DNA of 64,000 bases from Rana temporaria (GCF_905171775.1 NC_053492.1:280522938-280586937); one strand, 5' to 3'; numbered from the stretch's first letter, positions 47,965-59,940 are shown. Notes: a model not told the origin generated them from the letters alone. Numbers and translations are program-made.

Positions 47965-48416
47965 AAAAAGTGTCAAAAGTGTCCGATCTGTCTGCCGCAA
48001 TGTCACAATCCCACTAAAAATATCTGATCACCACCATTACTAGTAAAATAATAATAATAATAATAAAAATGCCATAAATATATGCCCTATTTTGTTGAAG
48101 AATACATATTGGCTTAAAAACTGATGAAGAAATTATTTGTTTTACATTTTTTTTGTTGGATATTTATTATAGCAAAAAGTAAAAAAATATTTTTTTTGCA
48201 AAATTGTCTGTCTTTTTTTGTTCATAGCACAAAAAAAACCTGCAAAGGTGATCAAATACCACCAAAAGAAATCTCTATTTGTGGGAAAAAATGGACAGAA
48301 ATTTGGTTTGGGTACAGCGTCGCACGACCGCACAATCGTCAGTTAAAGCAACGCAGTACCATATTGCAAAAAATGGCCTGATCATTAAGGGGGCAAATCC
48401 TTCCGGTCCTTAACTA
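47965..48416. mobile_element. TTAA-family MITE, partial
   Basis: It carries gtgatcaaataccaccaaaa and the following tttgtggg block shared with 52540, 56080 and 58040, and ends near ggtccttaacta. The left terminus is missing. Confidence 0.55.
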
Positions 48417-48446
48417 GTTCAAGTCTATGCTTGAGAACTACTGTAT

Positions 48447-49658
48447 ACAGGCATACCCCACTTTCAACCCTCCTGGCGGTAACCCAGAGCGTGACTCGGG
48501 GTGGATTTTTTCTGCTGCGATCGGTATCCCCGAGTCACGCTCGGGGTAGGCTATGCAGAGCCTGCAGCGTGCACTGGCTTACCTTGTCCTGGATCCTGCG
48601 ATGTCACCGCGCTGTGTGAGCGAGCGGGACCTCGCTCGATTCACACAGCGTCCTCCTGTGCCGCCGATCTCCGTTCCCTGCGACGTTACGACGCACGGGA
48701 GCGGAGATCGGCGCCAAATTCAAAAACGTAAACAAACACTTTACATACAGTATACTGTAATCTTATAGATTACAGTACTGTATGTAAAAAAAACACACAC
48801 CCCTTGTCCCTAGTGGTCTGCCCAGTGCCCTGCATGTTCTTTTGTATAATAAAAACCTTTTTTTCTGCCTGCAAACTGTAGATTGTCCATAGCAACCAAA
48901 AGTGTCCCTTTATGTCAAAAATGGTTTTAGATCAGCTAGAAAACAGCGATAATAAATTATAATCACTTGCAGAATTGTGCGATAGTGATTTGTGGGGAAA
49001 TTCGTCATAAAAAAAAAAAATAATGACAGCGACAATTCTGCAACTGAGAAAATTTCAGTGATTTTGAGTTGATTACATTATTGAATAATTTTTATTAGAA
49101 TTATATTATTATTTGTTATAATTATTTATAATTATTTATTATATTATAATTTATCATTTTGTTTTTAAAAAAATGTCATACCCGGGATGCCTATTAGATT
49201 CTTGTTTGGTCAGATTTAAGTGAGTTATTCCTAAGAATTACAGTACTACAGTATTAAATGCCAAATTTCCTTGCAAATAATTGTACCGCTTTTGGTACGT
49301 AATTCCAGACAGAATCATACCGCCAGGGAGGTTAAGAACACAATGGGACCAGAGCATGTATGTAAAACGAAAATGTACTTAAAGTAAAACAATACCTTTT
49401 TTCACTTCTAGGGTGTAGTAGGGGGTCAGGGGCTGTATTTGGGGTGTCAGGAGCTGTAGTTGAGGACTCAGGGGCTGTAGTGGGGGTGTCAGGGGCACAC
49501 TGGAACAAGGCGGGCTATGCTCTTGAAGTTTCAGCTCCTTCTACTGCGGCTGCAACATGTCTGTACAGTACTTGTAAGGCACTTTCCATACACTCGGGGG
49601 TATGTCCTTACTCGCAAGTGTATGTAAAGTGAGTGTACTTAAAGCGGGTATGCCTGTA
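48447..49658. mobile_element. Outer MITE (acaggcatacccc ends) carrying another MITE
   Basis: Left acaggcataccccacttt at 48447, right aaagcgggtatgcctgta ending at 49658. An element at 48463-49335 interrupts it. Same outer type as 31690-31928. Confidence 0.6.
48463..49335. mobile_element. Inner MITE with aaccctcctggcggta ends
   Basis: Left caaccctcctggcggtaac, right taccgccagggaggttaa. A stem tttacatacagta/tactgtatgtaaa lies at about 48741-48789, and ccgagtcacgctcgg is mirrored near 48489. The right end finishes in TTAA, the left has one change. Confidence 0.65.
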
Positions 49659-49724
49659 GTGGTTAAGTGTCATGTTCAGGCTTTTTATGATAAACAGCAA
49701 TGACTGTTAAAATTAGACTTCCAG

Positions 49725-50003
49725 TTATGAATAATAATAAGACAAGACAAGAAGACTGACTAAAATGCAAAGAAATATCTGATGAGCATGAGTAGCTCGA
49801 ATGCACTTACAAATGTGTTCTTGTACAGTACAAAGTGATGTCTGATAATGAATACAAGAGTTAGCAGATGGGACAAATCTGTGAAGTTGCCTCAGACATT
49901 TTTCTTCTGAGCTGCCATTTCCTTGACAGTTTTTCTTGTAGGAGCATGAACATGCAGCTCCGGTTGTGACATATGTTGAACATGTTTTTAATAACCATAA
50001 AAA
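49725..50003 (-). other. Unassigned Cys-rich open stretch, 92 codons
   Basis: On the minus strand the frame is open from after a TAA (50004-50006) to TAA at 49725-49727. It has many Cys, including ACSCSYKKNC, EEKCLRQLHRF and TSLCTVQEHICKC, and ends with a hydrophobic run (IFLCILVSLLVLSYYYS). There is no ATG near the beginning. It could be an exon-like relic, a transposon fragment or chance. No family recognised. Confidence 0.25.
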
Positions 50004-50286
50004 TTAAATGTCTGCATTTTTAGGGAATAAAGGGTGCCAAGTGTTCAAAACAGCCTCACAAACTGCATATAGTTCTACATTTGAAGTGATATGTATTCAA
50101 AATTAGAGCATCGGTACTAACACTCTGGATTGAATTAGCCTGCCCAAAAGTGTTAAAGCAGTCTTAACAAATCCTTGACATAAGCACTGACAACCCAATG
50201 TAATGCAAGTGTTATCACTTGTTCCTGTTATACTTTGCATGCTGCTACAGAGGAGAAAACTATGCCTAGTGCTGCAGGTAATACAG

Positions 50287-50842
50287 ACTTATGCCGCACT
50301 ACAGACGATCGGACATTCCGACAACAAAACCATGGATTTTTTCCCCAACGGATGTTGGCTCAAACTTGTCTTGCATACACAGGGTCGCACAAATGTTGTC
50401 GGAAATTCCGAACGCCAAGAACATGGTCACGTACAACACGTACAATGGCACTATTAAAGGGAAGTTCAATACCAGTTGTGTTAGTAGAATTTTGGTGAGA
50501 GACGATTTGAGTTTCTCAGCCTCGTGCTTTTCAGTCCGTTACATTGTGACGAATGTGCTATCTCCATTACGAAAGCTAGTTTTACCAGACCGAGCACTTC
50601 CGTCTCGTACTTGATTCAGAACATGCGTGGAATTTTGTGCATCAGAATTGTCCACACACGATCGGAATTTACGAGAACGGATTTTGTTGTCGGAAAATTT
50701 GAGAACCAGCTCTCAAATTTTCGTTGACAGAAATTCCTAAAGAAAAGGTCCAATGGAGCCTACACACGGTCGGAATTTCCGACAACAAGCTCCCATCGAA
50801 CATTTGTTGTTGTAAATTTAGAGCGTGATTACGCGGCATAAG
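50287..50842. mobile_element. Palindromic MITE, gacgatcggacattccgac type
   Basis: Left cttatgccgcactacagacg, right acgcggcataag. Interior cggaatttccgacaac and gttgtcggaaattccg repeat in both orientations. Confidence 0.65.
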
Positions 50843-51329
50843 TCTGCTTGTTTCAAAAAATTTAAATGCACTTGGTAACTCCATATTTAATAATGACTGA
50901 TAGAGGCAGATGTGTAAACAGTTTCCCCTCTCTACCAAGAGAGGGTTTGGAGAGAGCTGAGTGTATTTGGGATGTTAGAATTGCTTTGTTGCCTAAGTGT
51001 TGTCACAGCTGATATTGTGATGCCTTTCGTACTGTTGCTGGACAGTTATTTCTCAATTTGTCTTTAGGCTCATTCACACACGCATCAATATCCTATGTGT
51101 ATGTGTCATCTATTCAGTGTTTTTTAAACCTCATAGCTTCCCTTTCAGGCTTGCCATAAATATTACGATGGCACCACACAGTGACGTTTACACAGGAGTG
51201 GTGCAACAAGGGGCCTTCCCCTGTGGATACTAGCCAGGACCATTGGACTATTTAACCTCATAGGGACTTTCCCCCATCTCCTGGATCATTATCACTTATA
51301 CACTGTGATACTCATGCTATACCCCCAGC

Positions 51330-51675
51330 ACTAGGTGCTCCTGCTCTGCTTACCGAGATGCTAGTGCTTTAAGTCACCCTTTTTTGTTGCTTTAAAAAAG
51401 ACCTGGATTCTTTCCTAAATGTACATAATATAACTGGGTATTAACATTTATAGGTAAAGTTGATCAAAGTTGATCAAGGAATATCCAACTGCCTCTCGGG
51501 CGATCAGGAAGGAATGTTTTTCGCCTGCTGTAAGCAAATTGGATTATGCTTCCTCTGGATCAACTGTGGGTATAGGATTGTGTATATGGAATTGTATGAT
51601 TTTTTTTTTATTGGTTGGACTAGATGGACTTGTATCTTTTTCCAACCTGACTAACTATGTAACTATCTAACTAAG
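51330..51675 (+). repeat. Interspersed repeat ending in ttccaacctgactaactatg
   Basis: The segment ggactagatggacttgtatc followed by tttttccaacctgact is a block I associate with a widespread amphibian repeat. Boundaries are uncertain and there is no coding content. Confidence 0.35.
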
Positions 51676-51839
51676 AAGACAGGGGGAAGTAACAGAACAG
51701 CAGCATGCGAAACACTAGCAGCCCTAAGCAATCACCCCCTGAGGAGCTGAACTAAATTCAACACAGAGAATTCACAAAAAATCACACCACAACTTAACCA
51801 CACCTCAAAGTAGACCATTTCTTCTACATCACTTCCCCT

Positions 51840-52711
51840 TTAACCACTTAAGGACCCCTTCACGCAGATATACGTTGGTAGAATGGCACGGCTGGGCACA
51901 TCCACGTACCTGTATGTGGCCCTTTAAGCCCAGCCGGTCTGAAGCTCTATGACCGCGGCCACGGGACCGTCATGGCGCCGTCATTGATCGTGTGTTCCCT
52001 CTGATATAGGGAAAGCCAATCAATGACGTCACACCTACAGCCACACCCCCCTACAGTTAGAAACACATATGAGGTCACACTTAACCCCTTCAGCGCCCCC
52101 TTGTGGTTAACTCCCAAACTGCAATTTTCATTTTCACAGTAAACAATGCATTTTTAATGCATTTTTTGCTGTGAAAATGACAATGGTCCCAAAAATGTGT
52201 AAAAATTGTCCAAAGTGTCCGCCATAATGTTGCAGTCACGAAAAAAATCACTGATCGCCGCCATTAGTAGTAAAAAAAAATAATTATAAAAATGCAATAA
52301 AACTATCCCCTATTTTGTAAACGCTATAAATTTTGCGCAAACCAATCGATAAATGCTTATTGCAATTTTTTTTACCAAAAATAGGTAGAAGAATACGTAT
52401 CGGCCTAAACTGAGGAAAAAAACTTTTTTCATATATTTTTGGGGGATATTTATTATAGCAAAAAGTAAAAAATATTGAATTTTTTTTTAAATTGTCGCTC
52501 TATTTTTGTTTATAGCGCAAAAAATAAAAACCGCAGAGGTGATCAAATACCACCAAAAGAAAGCTATATTTGTGGGGAAAAAAGGACGCCAATTTTGTTT
52601 AGGAGCCACGTCGCACGACCGCGCAATTTCCAGTTAAAGCGACGCAGTGCCGAATCGCAAAAAGGGGCCAGGTCCTTTAGCTGCCTAAAGGTCCGGGTCT
52701 TAAGTGGTTAA
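51840..52711. mobile_element. TTAA-flanked MITE (piggyBac-like), 872 bp, best complete copy
   Basis: It begins TTAACCACTTAAGGACCC and ends GGGTCTTAAGTGGTTAA, both with TTAA. Inside are ggcacggctgggcaca near the left, the stem cattttcacag/ctgtgaaaatg around 52129-52175, and the block ggtgatcaaataccaccaaa. Non-coding. Confidence 0.75.
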
Positions 52712-52913
52712 GCACTTCCCACTAGAAAAACAACACTTCTACAACACTCATGGGCATTTAACAAGCATTCTTGAAGCTTTTTCAACACTTCATAAACACA
52801 ATGAAAACACGTCATAAGCATATCATAAATGCTATAGGCACGGTAATGAGTATTGCTTAATTTTTCATAATCAACGCACTTGTTAATGAGCCCTTTGTGA
52901 TTCCTACATATGG

Positions 52914-53089
52914 GTTGATTTACTAAAACTAAAAAGTGCAAAATCTGGTGGAGCTCTGCATAGAAACCAATAAGCTTATAGGCTTTTTTATCGAGCCCTA
53001 ATTGAACAAACTGACGTTAGAAGTTATTTGGCTACCATGCAGATCTGCACCAAACTTTGCACTCTCTAGTTTTCATAAATCAATCTCAC
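52914..53089. mobile_element. Short MITE, gggttgatttactaaaact ends
   Basis: Left gttgatttactaaaactaaa and aagtgcaaaatctgg; right tttgcactctctagttttca and taaatcaatctcac are complementary. About 175 bp. Confidence 0.55.
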
Positions 53090-53212
53090 TGTGTCACAAT
53101 TGCTAGTATTTCCCATTTCTTACTAGAACTGCCCATTTGTTAACCACATATTCTCACAGTTACTCAAATGCTGTTCCCTTATTATAATTAATGCATTTCT
53201 AACGTATAAATT

Positions 53213-53400
53213 AAGGCCCCTTTCACATGTACAGATCCCGTGAGAGTCCGTACATGTCTCATCTGCTTGCTCAGTGGGGATCACTCCGTTGATCCCCGCT
53301 GACCCGGCAGATGACAGGGCGGTCCCTGTACACTGTGCAGGGACCGCCCTGTGAGATCTTCGCTCTCCCCTATGGGGGGATCGGATGAACACAGAAAAAT
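53213..53400. mobile_element. MITE fragment related to 8775-9109
   Basis: It starts aaggcccctttcacatgtac and has ctgacccggcagatgac, like the ctgagccagcggatgacaa of the other copy. An internal stem agggcggtccctg/cagggaccgccct lies at 53317-53351. It ends in the purine-rich tract. Confidence 0.5.
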
Positions 53401-53570
53401 AGAATAAAAATAGAAAATACATGAAAGGGAGAGGAAAAGAGGGAGAGGAACAAAGAAAAAGAGAGAGAAAGAATAGGAGAAAGAACAATAAACGGCTAGA
53501 TACGGATGGGGGGGGGCAATAAATTAGGATAGAGGGAGATAAAGGGGAAAGAAGAACAAAGAGAACGAGG
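53396..53570. repeat. Purine-rich (GA) tract
   Basis: About 175 nt of mostly A and G on the plus strand, including gagagagaaagaataggaga and a run of nine G near 53510. Confidence 0.7.
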
Positions 53571-54087
53571 GGTACATCCTAAAATGTACCATAAGGGGTT
53601 TTATTACTGTATGAGTGGAAGGGACTCAGGGGGCGCTAAATGTATGTGGGTTAGGGGCACAAATGACTTGTCTTGCCTTGGGTGCTGACAACCCACTCTA
53701 CGAAAATAATTTTACAAATGAAAAATCTCAATAAAAACATTTGAAAGAAAATAATTTTACTGTTAGGGGTCCACACAACTTGGGAAAGGGGTCACAGTAC
53801 TAGTACCCCGTTGAGAACCACTGCATTAAATGATTAATCTTGAGTTTATATGCTGTTTACGTTTAATTGTCAAATTAATAGTATTGTTATTCCTTAAACA
53901 ATTGTGATTTATTGTTAGTGAGGTCTATAGTTTAGACTGCTGGAGTCTTTATTTTATTATTCCGGGTTTTGTAGGGAAAACAAAATACAATTGTCAAATC
54001 CATGTACTGCAAATGACTTTTACCTAAATAAAGACTTTTTCATAGTTTCTCATAGAAAATCTGCTCTAAAAATAAACTAATAACTTT

Positions 54088-54797
54088 GGGCCAAATCCTC
54101 AAAAGAGATACGACGGCATATCTACTGATACGCCGTCGTATCCCTGTTTCTAACTATGGAACTGATTCACAGAATCAGTTTTCCATAGTTAGGCAGAAGA
54201 TCCGACATGTGTAAGGGACTTACACTGCCGGATCTTAGGATGCAGTACCGCATCCGCCGCTGGGGGCATTTCGTGTCGAAATGCCGCCTCGGGTATGCAA
54301 ATTAGCACTTACGGAGATCCACAAAGCTTTTCAGCTTAGTTTTTTCTCCGTAAGTTTTAGTTTGCAAACGCAAAATTAGGGCTGCTTTTACAAAGTGTAA
54401 AGTTAGTACACCATGTAAAAGCAGACCCTTCTGTCCAGCGACGCGATTTGTTTTTTGTTTTGAATTTTTTTTTCCCGCCGTATCTTTTTTTTTTCCCGAC
54501 GCAACTTTATTGACCCGGCACAATCTACAAAGCTTGGCGTAACGTAATTTCGTGCTATGCACGTCGAGAAAATGACGTCACGAGTATGCGCAGTATGGCC
54601 GGCGCGGGAGCGCGCCTAATTTAAATGGGAATCGCCCCCATTTGAAGAGGAACGCCTTGCGCCGGCGGAATTTAAGTTACACAGCCGAAAATTTCTAGGT
54701 AAGTGCTTTGTGGATCGGGCACTTAGGTAGAAATTTTAAGGCAGTGTAACTTAAATGGAAAAATTTACGTTACGCCGGCTCTTTGTGGATTTGGCCC
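54088..54797. mobile_element. 0.7-kb MITE with TTT 3-bp duplication
   Basis: Left GGGCCAAATCCTCAAAAG, right TTTGTGGATTTGGCCC, flanked by ttt on both sides (54085-54087 and 54798-54800). Same family as 43308-43997, in a different orientation of the interior. Confidence 0.7.
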
Positions 54798-54883
54798 TTT
54801 GTGTCATTTAGGTAGGGCTGTATTCAAAACATGTAATAATCTAAAATAGAAAATTGTTTTGTGCTCACCTTGAAAGACACTGA

Positions 54884-55133
54884 GGCCTCGCACACACGAC
54901 CGAGTTTCTTGCTGTTTTTTTTTTTTTTTTGCCGAGGAAACCGGTCGTGTGTACATTTTTCGACGAGGAAACTGACAAGGAACTAGACGACCCAAAAAGA
55001 GAGCACATTCTCTTTTTCCTCGATGGAAATGGAGAAAATTGGCTCGCCGAGTTCCTCGACAGCCTAACAAGGAAGTCGACGAGCAAAACGATGTGTTTCG
55101 CCCGTCGAAATCCTCGGTCGTGTGTACGAGGCC
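54884..55133. mobile_element. 250-bp palindromic MITE with TGA duplication
   Basis: Left ggcctcgcacacacgaccga, right tcggtcgtgtgtacgaggcc, flanked by tga at 54881-54883 and 55134-55136. It is almost an inverted repeat throughout, with ctcgtcg/cgacgag motifs. Confidence 0.7.
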
Positions 55134-55671
55134 TGAGAACTATACTACATGCATGCACAAGGAAAAAGGCACAAAGGGCAGGGAAATTAAGGTTATCATA
55201 ATGTACTAGTGTCAACCCACTTAAAAACAACCTAACAAAAAAAATACATCCTAAATAAGCACTGATTTCGATCATTATTCATCAAAATGTAATAGTTAGA
55301 AATATATATTTTTTCCTTTTTCTGTGCTTAACAATATACTGTATATTTACATGCAATAAAAATCCTTGTGTAATATAAAAATTGTACACTAGATGGCAAT
55401 GGCTTATCATTTGTGGTTAGCTCCACTGTATAATGCTATTTTTCTTTTGTAAACTAGTTTTTTGTTATCTATTTCTTTAGCATAATTAAAAATAAATACT
55501 TAGCTTTAATTAAACATTCTTTATAAAAACATAAATGAAATATTTATAAAATGCCCAAAAAAATGTTTGCTATATTGTTTCAGACATCAGACACGTAACA
55601 TGAAAAGCCATTATAACAAACAAACTGTATACTTACAGTATAGAAGTGCAATATCATGATGATCTTCAATC

Positions 55672-55701
55672 AATCTATCTATCTATCTATTTTTCTTTCT
55701 T

Positions 55702-55773
<72 letters not shown>

Positions 55774-55800
55774 CCTATCTACCTATGTATCTATCTATCA
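55672..55800. repeat. (ATCT)n microsatellite
   Basis: About 30 tetranucleotide units with small interruptions (ttttctttctt near 55690, acct variants near 55770). Confidence 0.9.
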
Positions 55801-56055
55801 TTTTATTCTCAATATATGTCAGTATTTTAAAACTTCATGGATATAAAGTTACAACATCTTTATAACTAAGAAGTTATGAAAAACAGAAATGCTCCTACTT
55901 ACTAGCTACTTTCTAGCATTGTACAGCATTACAGTCAAGTGCTTGACAAGAGGGACACTGTAAAGAGTAATGTATTTTTTATCTACCCAAATCATATGGC
56001 CAATATACTTATTAATTGTGTTTTTTTCTGTAAACCCATGTGAAGCTTTAAATAA

Positions 56056-56247
56056 AGTTTAAAAACTGCAGAGGTGATCAAATACCACCAAAAGAAAGCT
56101 ATATTTGTGGGGGAAAAAAAGGACATCAATTTTATTTTGGTACAGCATCGCACGCCCGCGCAATTGTTAGTTAAAGCAAAGCAGCACCGTATCGCAAAAA
56201 TGACTTGGTCAGGAAGTGGGTAAAACCTTCTAGGGCTGAAGTGGTTA
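56056..56247. mobile_element. TTAA-family MITE, right-end fragment
   Basis: It begins inside the shared block (gcagaggtgatcaaatacca) and ends ggctgaagtggttaaa. The left two-thirds are missing. Confidence 0.6.
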
Positions 56248-57345
56248 AAGTTTATGAAAAATCAAAAGTCCTCATTTTAAAAAGGCTTATATGCAAGTTA
56301 TTGCCATAAAAAGTGTTTGTGGACCCGCGTACTGCCCTAGGGGAAATGTATCAATGCAAAAAAAAAGTTTTGAAAACATTTTTCAGGAGCAGTTATTTTA
56401 ATAATGCTTAAAGTGAAACAAAAAAAAAAATATTCCTTTAAATATTGTGCATTGGGGAGTCCCCTTAGTCTGCCTGTAAAGTGGCGCATCTGTGCGATGT
56501 GTAGAACATGCAGCAATAATTACATTTCTAAAGGAAAAATTGTCATTCAGACCTGCTCACGGCTGTAATGTATTGCTGGATTTAGGCAATATAGATGAAA
56601 AATCAAGAAAAAAAATGGCGTGGGGTCCCCACCAGTTCACACCAGGCCCTCCTGGCATAGATTTTAATGGGAACTCCATACCAAAATCTAAAAATAAATT
56701 GGCATTCCCCCAAAATCCATAGGGGGGACGAGCGAGCAACCCCCCTCCTGAACCATAAAAGGCGACATGCCCTCAACATAAGGGGGGTATGTTGAGGGCA
56801 TGTCGAATTTTATGGTTCAGGAGGGGGGTTGCTCGCTAGTCCCCCCTATCCTGACCTCCAGGCTGCATGCTCAGATAAGGGTCTGGTATGGATTTTGGGG
56901 GAATGCATATGTGGTTTGAATGGTGTTTACATACGTGGGCTCGCTTCTGAGCACGTGCTACCGGGGACAGGGGCATTTTAAAAAATATATATATTTTTTT
57001 TTTCCTTTTTTTACACTTTTTTTTACATTTTTTTTTGATCACTTTTATTCCTATTACAAGGAATTTAAACATCCCTTGTAATAGGAATAGTGTGTGACAG
57101 GTGTTCTTTATGGAGAGAGGCGGGGTCAATAAGACCCCACATCTCTCCTCCAGGCTGGAAAGCATGAAATCTTAAATCCGACCGCCGCTTTGATCGTTCT
57201 TATGGTGTGCAGAATCACCGCCGAAAAACAATGATATCTGAATGGTGCCCAGGACATCATATGACAAAGCCCAGGACAACATATGATGTCCACCCGGGAT
57301 GGGAGATCCCCTCTGTGGACGTCATATCACTATGGGCCGGTAAGA
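56248..57345. mobile_element. hAT-like family fragment with a long hairpin
   Basis: The start carries atgcaagttattgccataaa and gaaatgtatcaatgc as in 40720-42747. A 127-nt hairpin (56721-56847) is the most symmetric part. The 3' side (about 56990-57345) reads acaaggaatttaaacatccc with its complement and may belong to another repeat. Confidence 0.5.
56721..56847. repeat. Long hairpin, arms about 59 bp
   Basis: aggggggacgagcgagcaac and cctcctgaaccataaaa on the left are mirrored by ttttatggttcaggagg and gttgctcgctagtcccccct on the right, with a few mismatches and a small loop. Confidence 0.75.
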
Positions 57346-57351
57346 AGGTGG

Positions 57352-58210
57352 TTAAGGACCGCCTCGCGCCGATATACGTCGGCAGAGCGGCACGACTGGG
57401 CATAAGCACGTACAGGTACGTTGCCCTTTAAGAGCCCAGCCCAGCCTGAGCTCCATGATCGATCGCTGTCGATGTCCTGCGATCGGGTCACAGAGCTGAA
57501 GAACGGGGAGTGGTAAGTGTAAACAAACCTCTCCCTGTGCTTCCTAGTGAGCCTGTCACTGATCATCTGTTCCCTGTCATAGGGAACGACGGTCAGTGAC
57601 ATCACATGCCAAGCCACGCCCCCTACAGTAAGAAACACACATTAGGGCACACTTAAACCCTTTAGCGCCTCCTTCAGGTTAACCCCTTCACTGCCAGTGT
57701 CATTTTCACAGTAACCAGTGCATTTTTATAGCACCGATCGCTGTAAAAATGACAATAGTCCCAAAAATGTGTCAAAAGTGTCCGATGTGTCCGCCATAAT
57801 GTTGCAGTCACAGTAAAAATCACTGATCGCTGCCACTACTAGTAAAAAAAAATATTAATAAAAATGCCATAAAACTATCCCCTATTTTGTAGACGCTATA
57901 ACTTTTGCGCAAACCGATCAATAAATGCTTATTGCGTTTTTTTTACCAAAAATATGTAGAAAAAAATGTTTTTTATATTTTTTTTTCAAAATTGTCGCTC
58001 TATTTTTGTTTATAGTGCAAAAAATAAAAACCACAGCGGTGATCAAATACCACCAAAAGAAAGCTCTATTTGTGGGGAAAAAGGACGCCAATTTTGTTTG
58101 GGAACCACGTTGCACGACCGTGCAATGGTCAGTTAAAGCGACGCAGTGCCGAATCGCAAAAAGGGGCCTGGTCCTTTTGCTGCAAAATGGTATGGGGCTT
58201 AAGTGGTTAA
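57352..58210. mobile_element. TTAA-family MITE, about 0.86 kb
   Basis: It starts ttaaggaccgcctcgcgccg and ends ggggcttaagtggttaa. It carries gatatacgtcggcagagcgg, gtgatcaaataccaccaaaa and gcgacgcagtgccgaatcgc, all shared with 51840-52711. It abuts the preceding element, so the left TTAACCAC is altered. Confidence 0.7.
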
Positions 58211-58671
58211 GAGTGTTGTCAGTGCACTCTTTCTCTGCACTGGCGTCAGCATGTTCCCAGTGCTGGTGGCGGGGCACTTTTTCTCAGTGCCCCCCCCCCA
58301 GGGGAGATGATGGGGAGTCCCTGTCCTCAGGGGAGATGATGTACAGCGCTCGTGAATGGATGCAGCCGACTCAGGGGGCAGAGTTCTGGATGGGGAGGAC
58401 TCTGGGCTGAGCGGCTCTGCACGGGGAAGGATCGAGGGACATGGAGGAGCCGGTGACCGGCCAAACACACGAGTAGGGAATGTGACACAGAGCAGCCAGT
58501 GCGGTAGAGGCAGGAGCTCTGCTACTCACCCCGTCCTCCAGCCACCCGGGCGCTGCTATTCCTACCTACCACTAGCTCTTTAATTCAGAGAATTAGGTGG
58601 TCGTGAGGCCCCTGTGAGGGCAAGGCTTTAGGCGACTGCCTAATTTGCCTAATTAGAGAGCCGCCTCTGTG

Positions 58672-59940
58672 GTTCGGTTCACACCAGAATATGCGAACAG
58701 GCAAAAAATGTGTTCAAACATGCAAACACCATTAAAGTCTATGGGACACGAACATGAAAAATCAAAAGTGTTAATTTGAAAGGTTAATATGCAAGTTATT
58801 GTCATAAAAAGTGTTTGGGGACTTGTATCAATGCAATTTTTTTTTAAAAACTGCCTTTTTTTTGGAAGCAGTGATTTTAAGAATGTTTAAAGTGAAACAA
58901 TAAAAGTAAAATATTCCTTTAAATTATATATCATGCCTGTAAAGTAGCGCATGTTTCCCGTGTTTAGAACTGTCCCTGCACAAAATGTCATTTCTAAAGG
59001 AAAAAAAGTAATTTAAAACTACTCGCGGCTATTTATGAATTGTCGGGTCCCGGCAATACAGATCAAAGTCATTGAAAAAAACGTCAGGGATTCCCCCCTG
59101 TCCATTACCAGGCCCATGTTGAGGGCATGTGGCCTATTATGGTTCAGGAGGGGGGGGGGCACTCTCTCCCCCCTCTTTTCCTGTGGCCTGCCAGGTTTCA
59201 TGCTCAGATAAGGGTCTGGTATGGATTTTTGGGGGAACCCCACACTATTTATTTAAAAAAATGGCATGGGGTTCCCGTAATATCCACACCAGACCTGAAG
59301 GTCTTGATATGGAATTTGTGGCGACCCCCACACCTTTTTTCTTTTTTTTGGTTCAGGGTTCCCCTTTATATTCATACCAGACCCAAAAGGCCTGGTAATA
59401 TACTGGGGGGTACCCCTGCTGTTCTTTTTCTCAATGACTTTGATCTGTATTGTCGGGACCCAACAATTCATGAATAGCCGCGAGTAGTTTTAAATGACTT
59501 TTTTCCTTTAGAAATTACATTTTGTGCAGGGACAGTTCTAAACATGGGAAACCTGTTTTCTTTTACAGGCATACTATACACACCCCCAGGTATGAAATTT
59601 AAAGGAATATTTCACTTTTATTGTTTCACTTTAAGCATTATTAAAATCACTGCTCTCGAAAAAAACTGGCATTTTAAAACTTTTTTTGCATTGATACATG
59701 TCCCCTGGGGCAGGATCCAGGTCCCCAAACACTTTTTTATGACAATAACTTGCATATTAACCTTAAAAATTAACACTTTTGATTTCTCCCATAGACTTTT
59801 AACGGTGTTCCGTGGCTTTTTGTATTTGCAGTGAACACCCCAAATAGTTTGCTGTTTGCCGAAAGGGCGAACAGCCAATGTTCGAGTCAAACTCATGTTC
59901 GACTCGAACATAAAGCTCATCTGTAGCAGGAACCTCACAG
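58672..59940. mobile_element. hAT-like family copy, about 1.3 kb
   Basis: Arm blocks aatatgcaagttattgtcat (left) and their complement near 59750 (atgacaataacttgcatat) face each other, as do cagggattcccccctgt-type G/C runs in the middle. Terminal bases and duplication are not clear. Confidence 0.6.

Noticed and set aside
49818..49826. 9-nt exon between gtacaag and gtaagt on the minus strand
   Set aside because: Same reason; no compositional support.
49870..49960. Lys-rich readings (KTVKEMAAQKKN, KLSRKWQLRRKM) as an extra TRDN exon
   Set aside because: Three frames are open at once, and there is no convincing donor in the required phase.
55646..55865. Open frames of repeated Tyr-Leu-Ser-Ile
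   Set aside because: Translation of the ATCT microsatellite.
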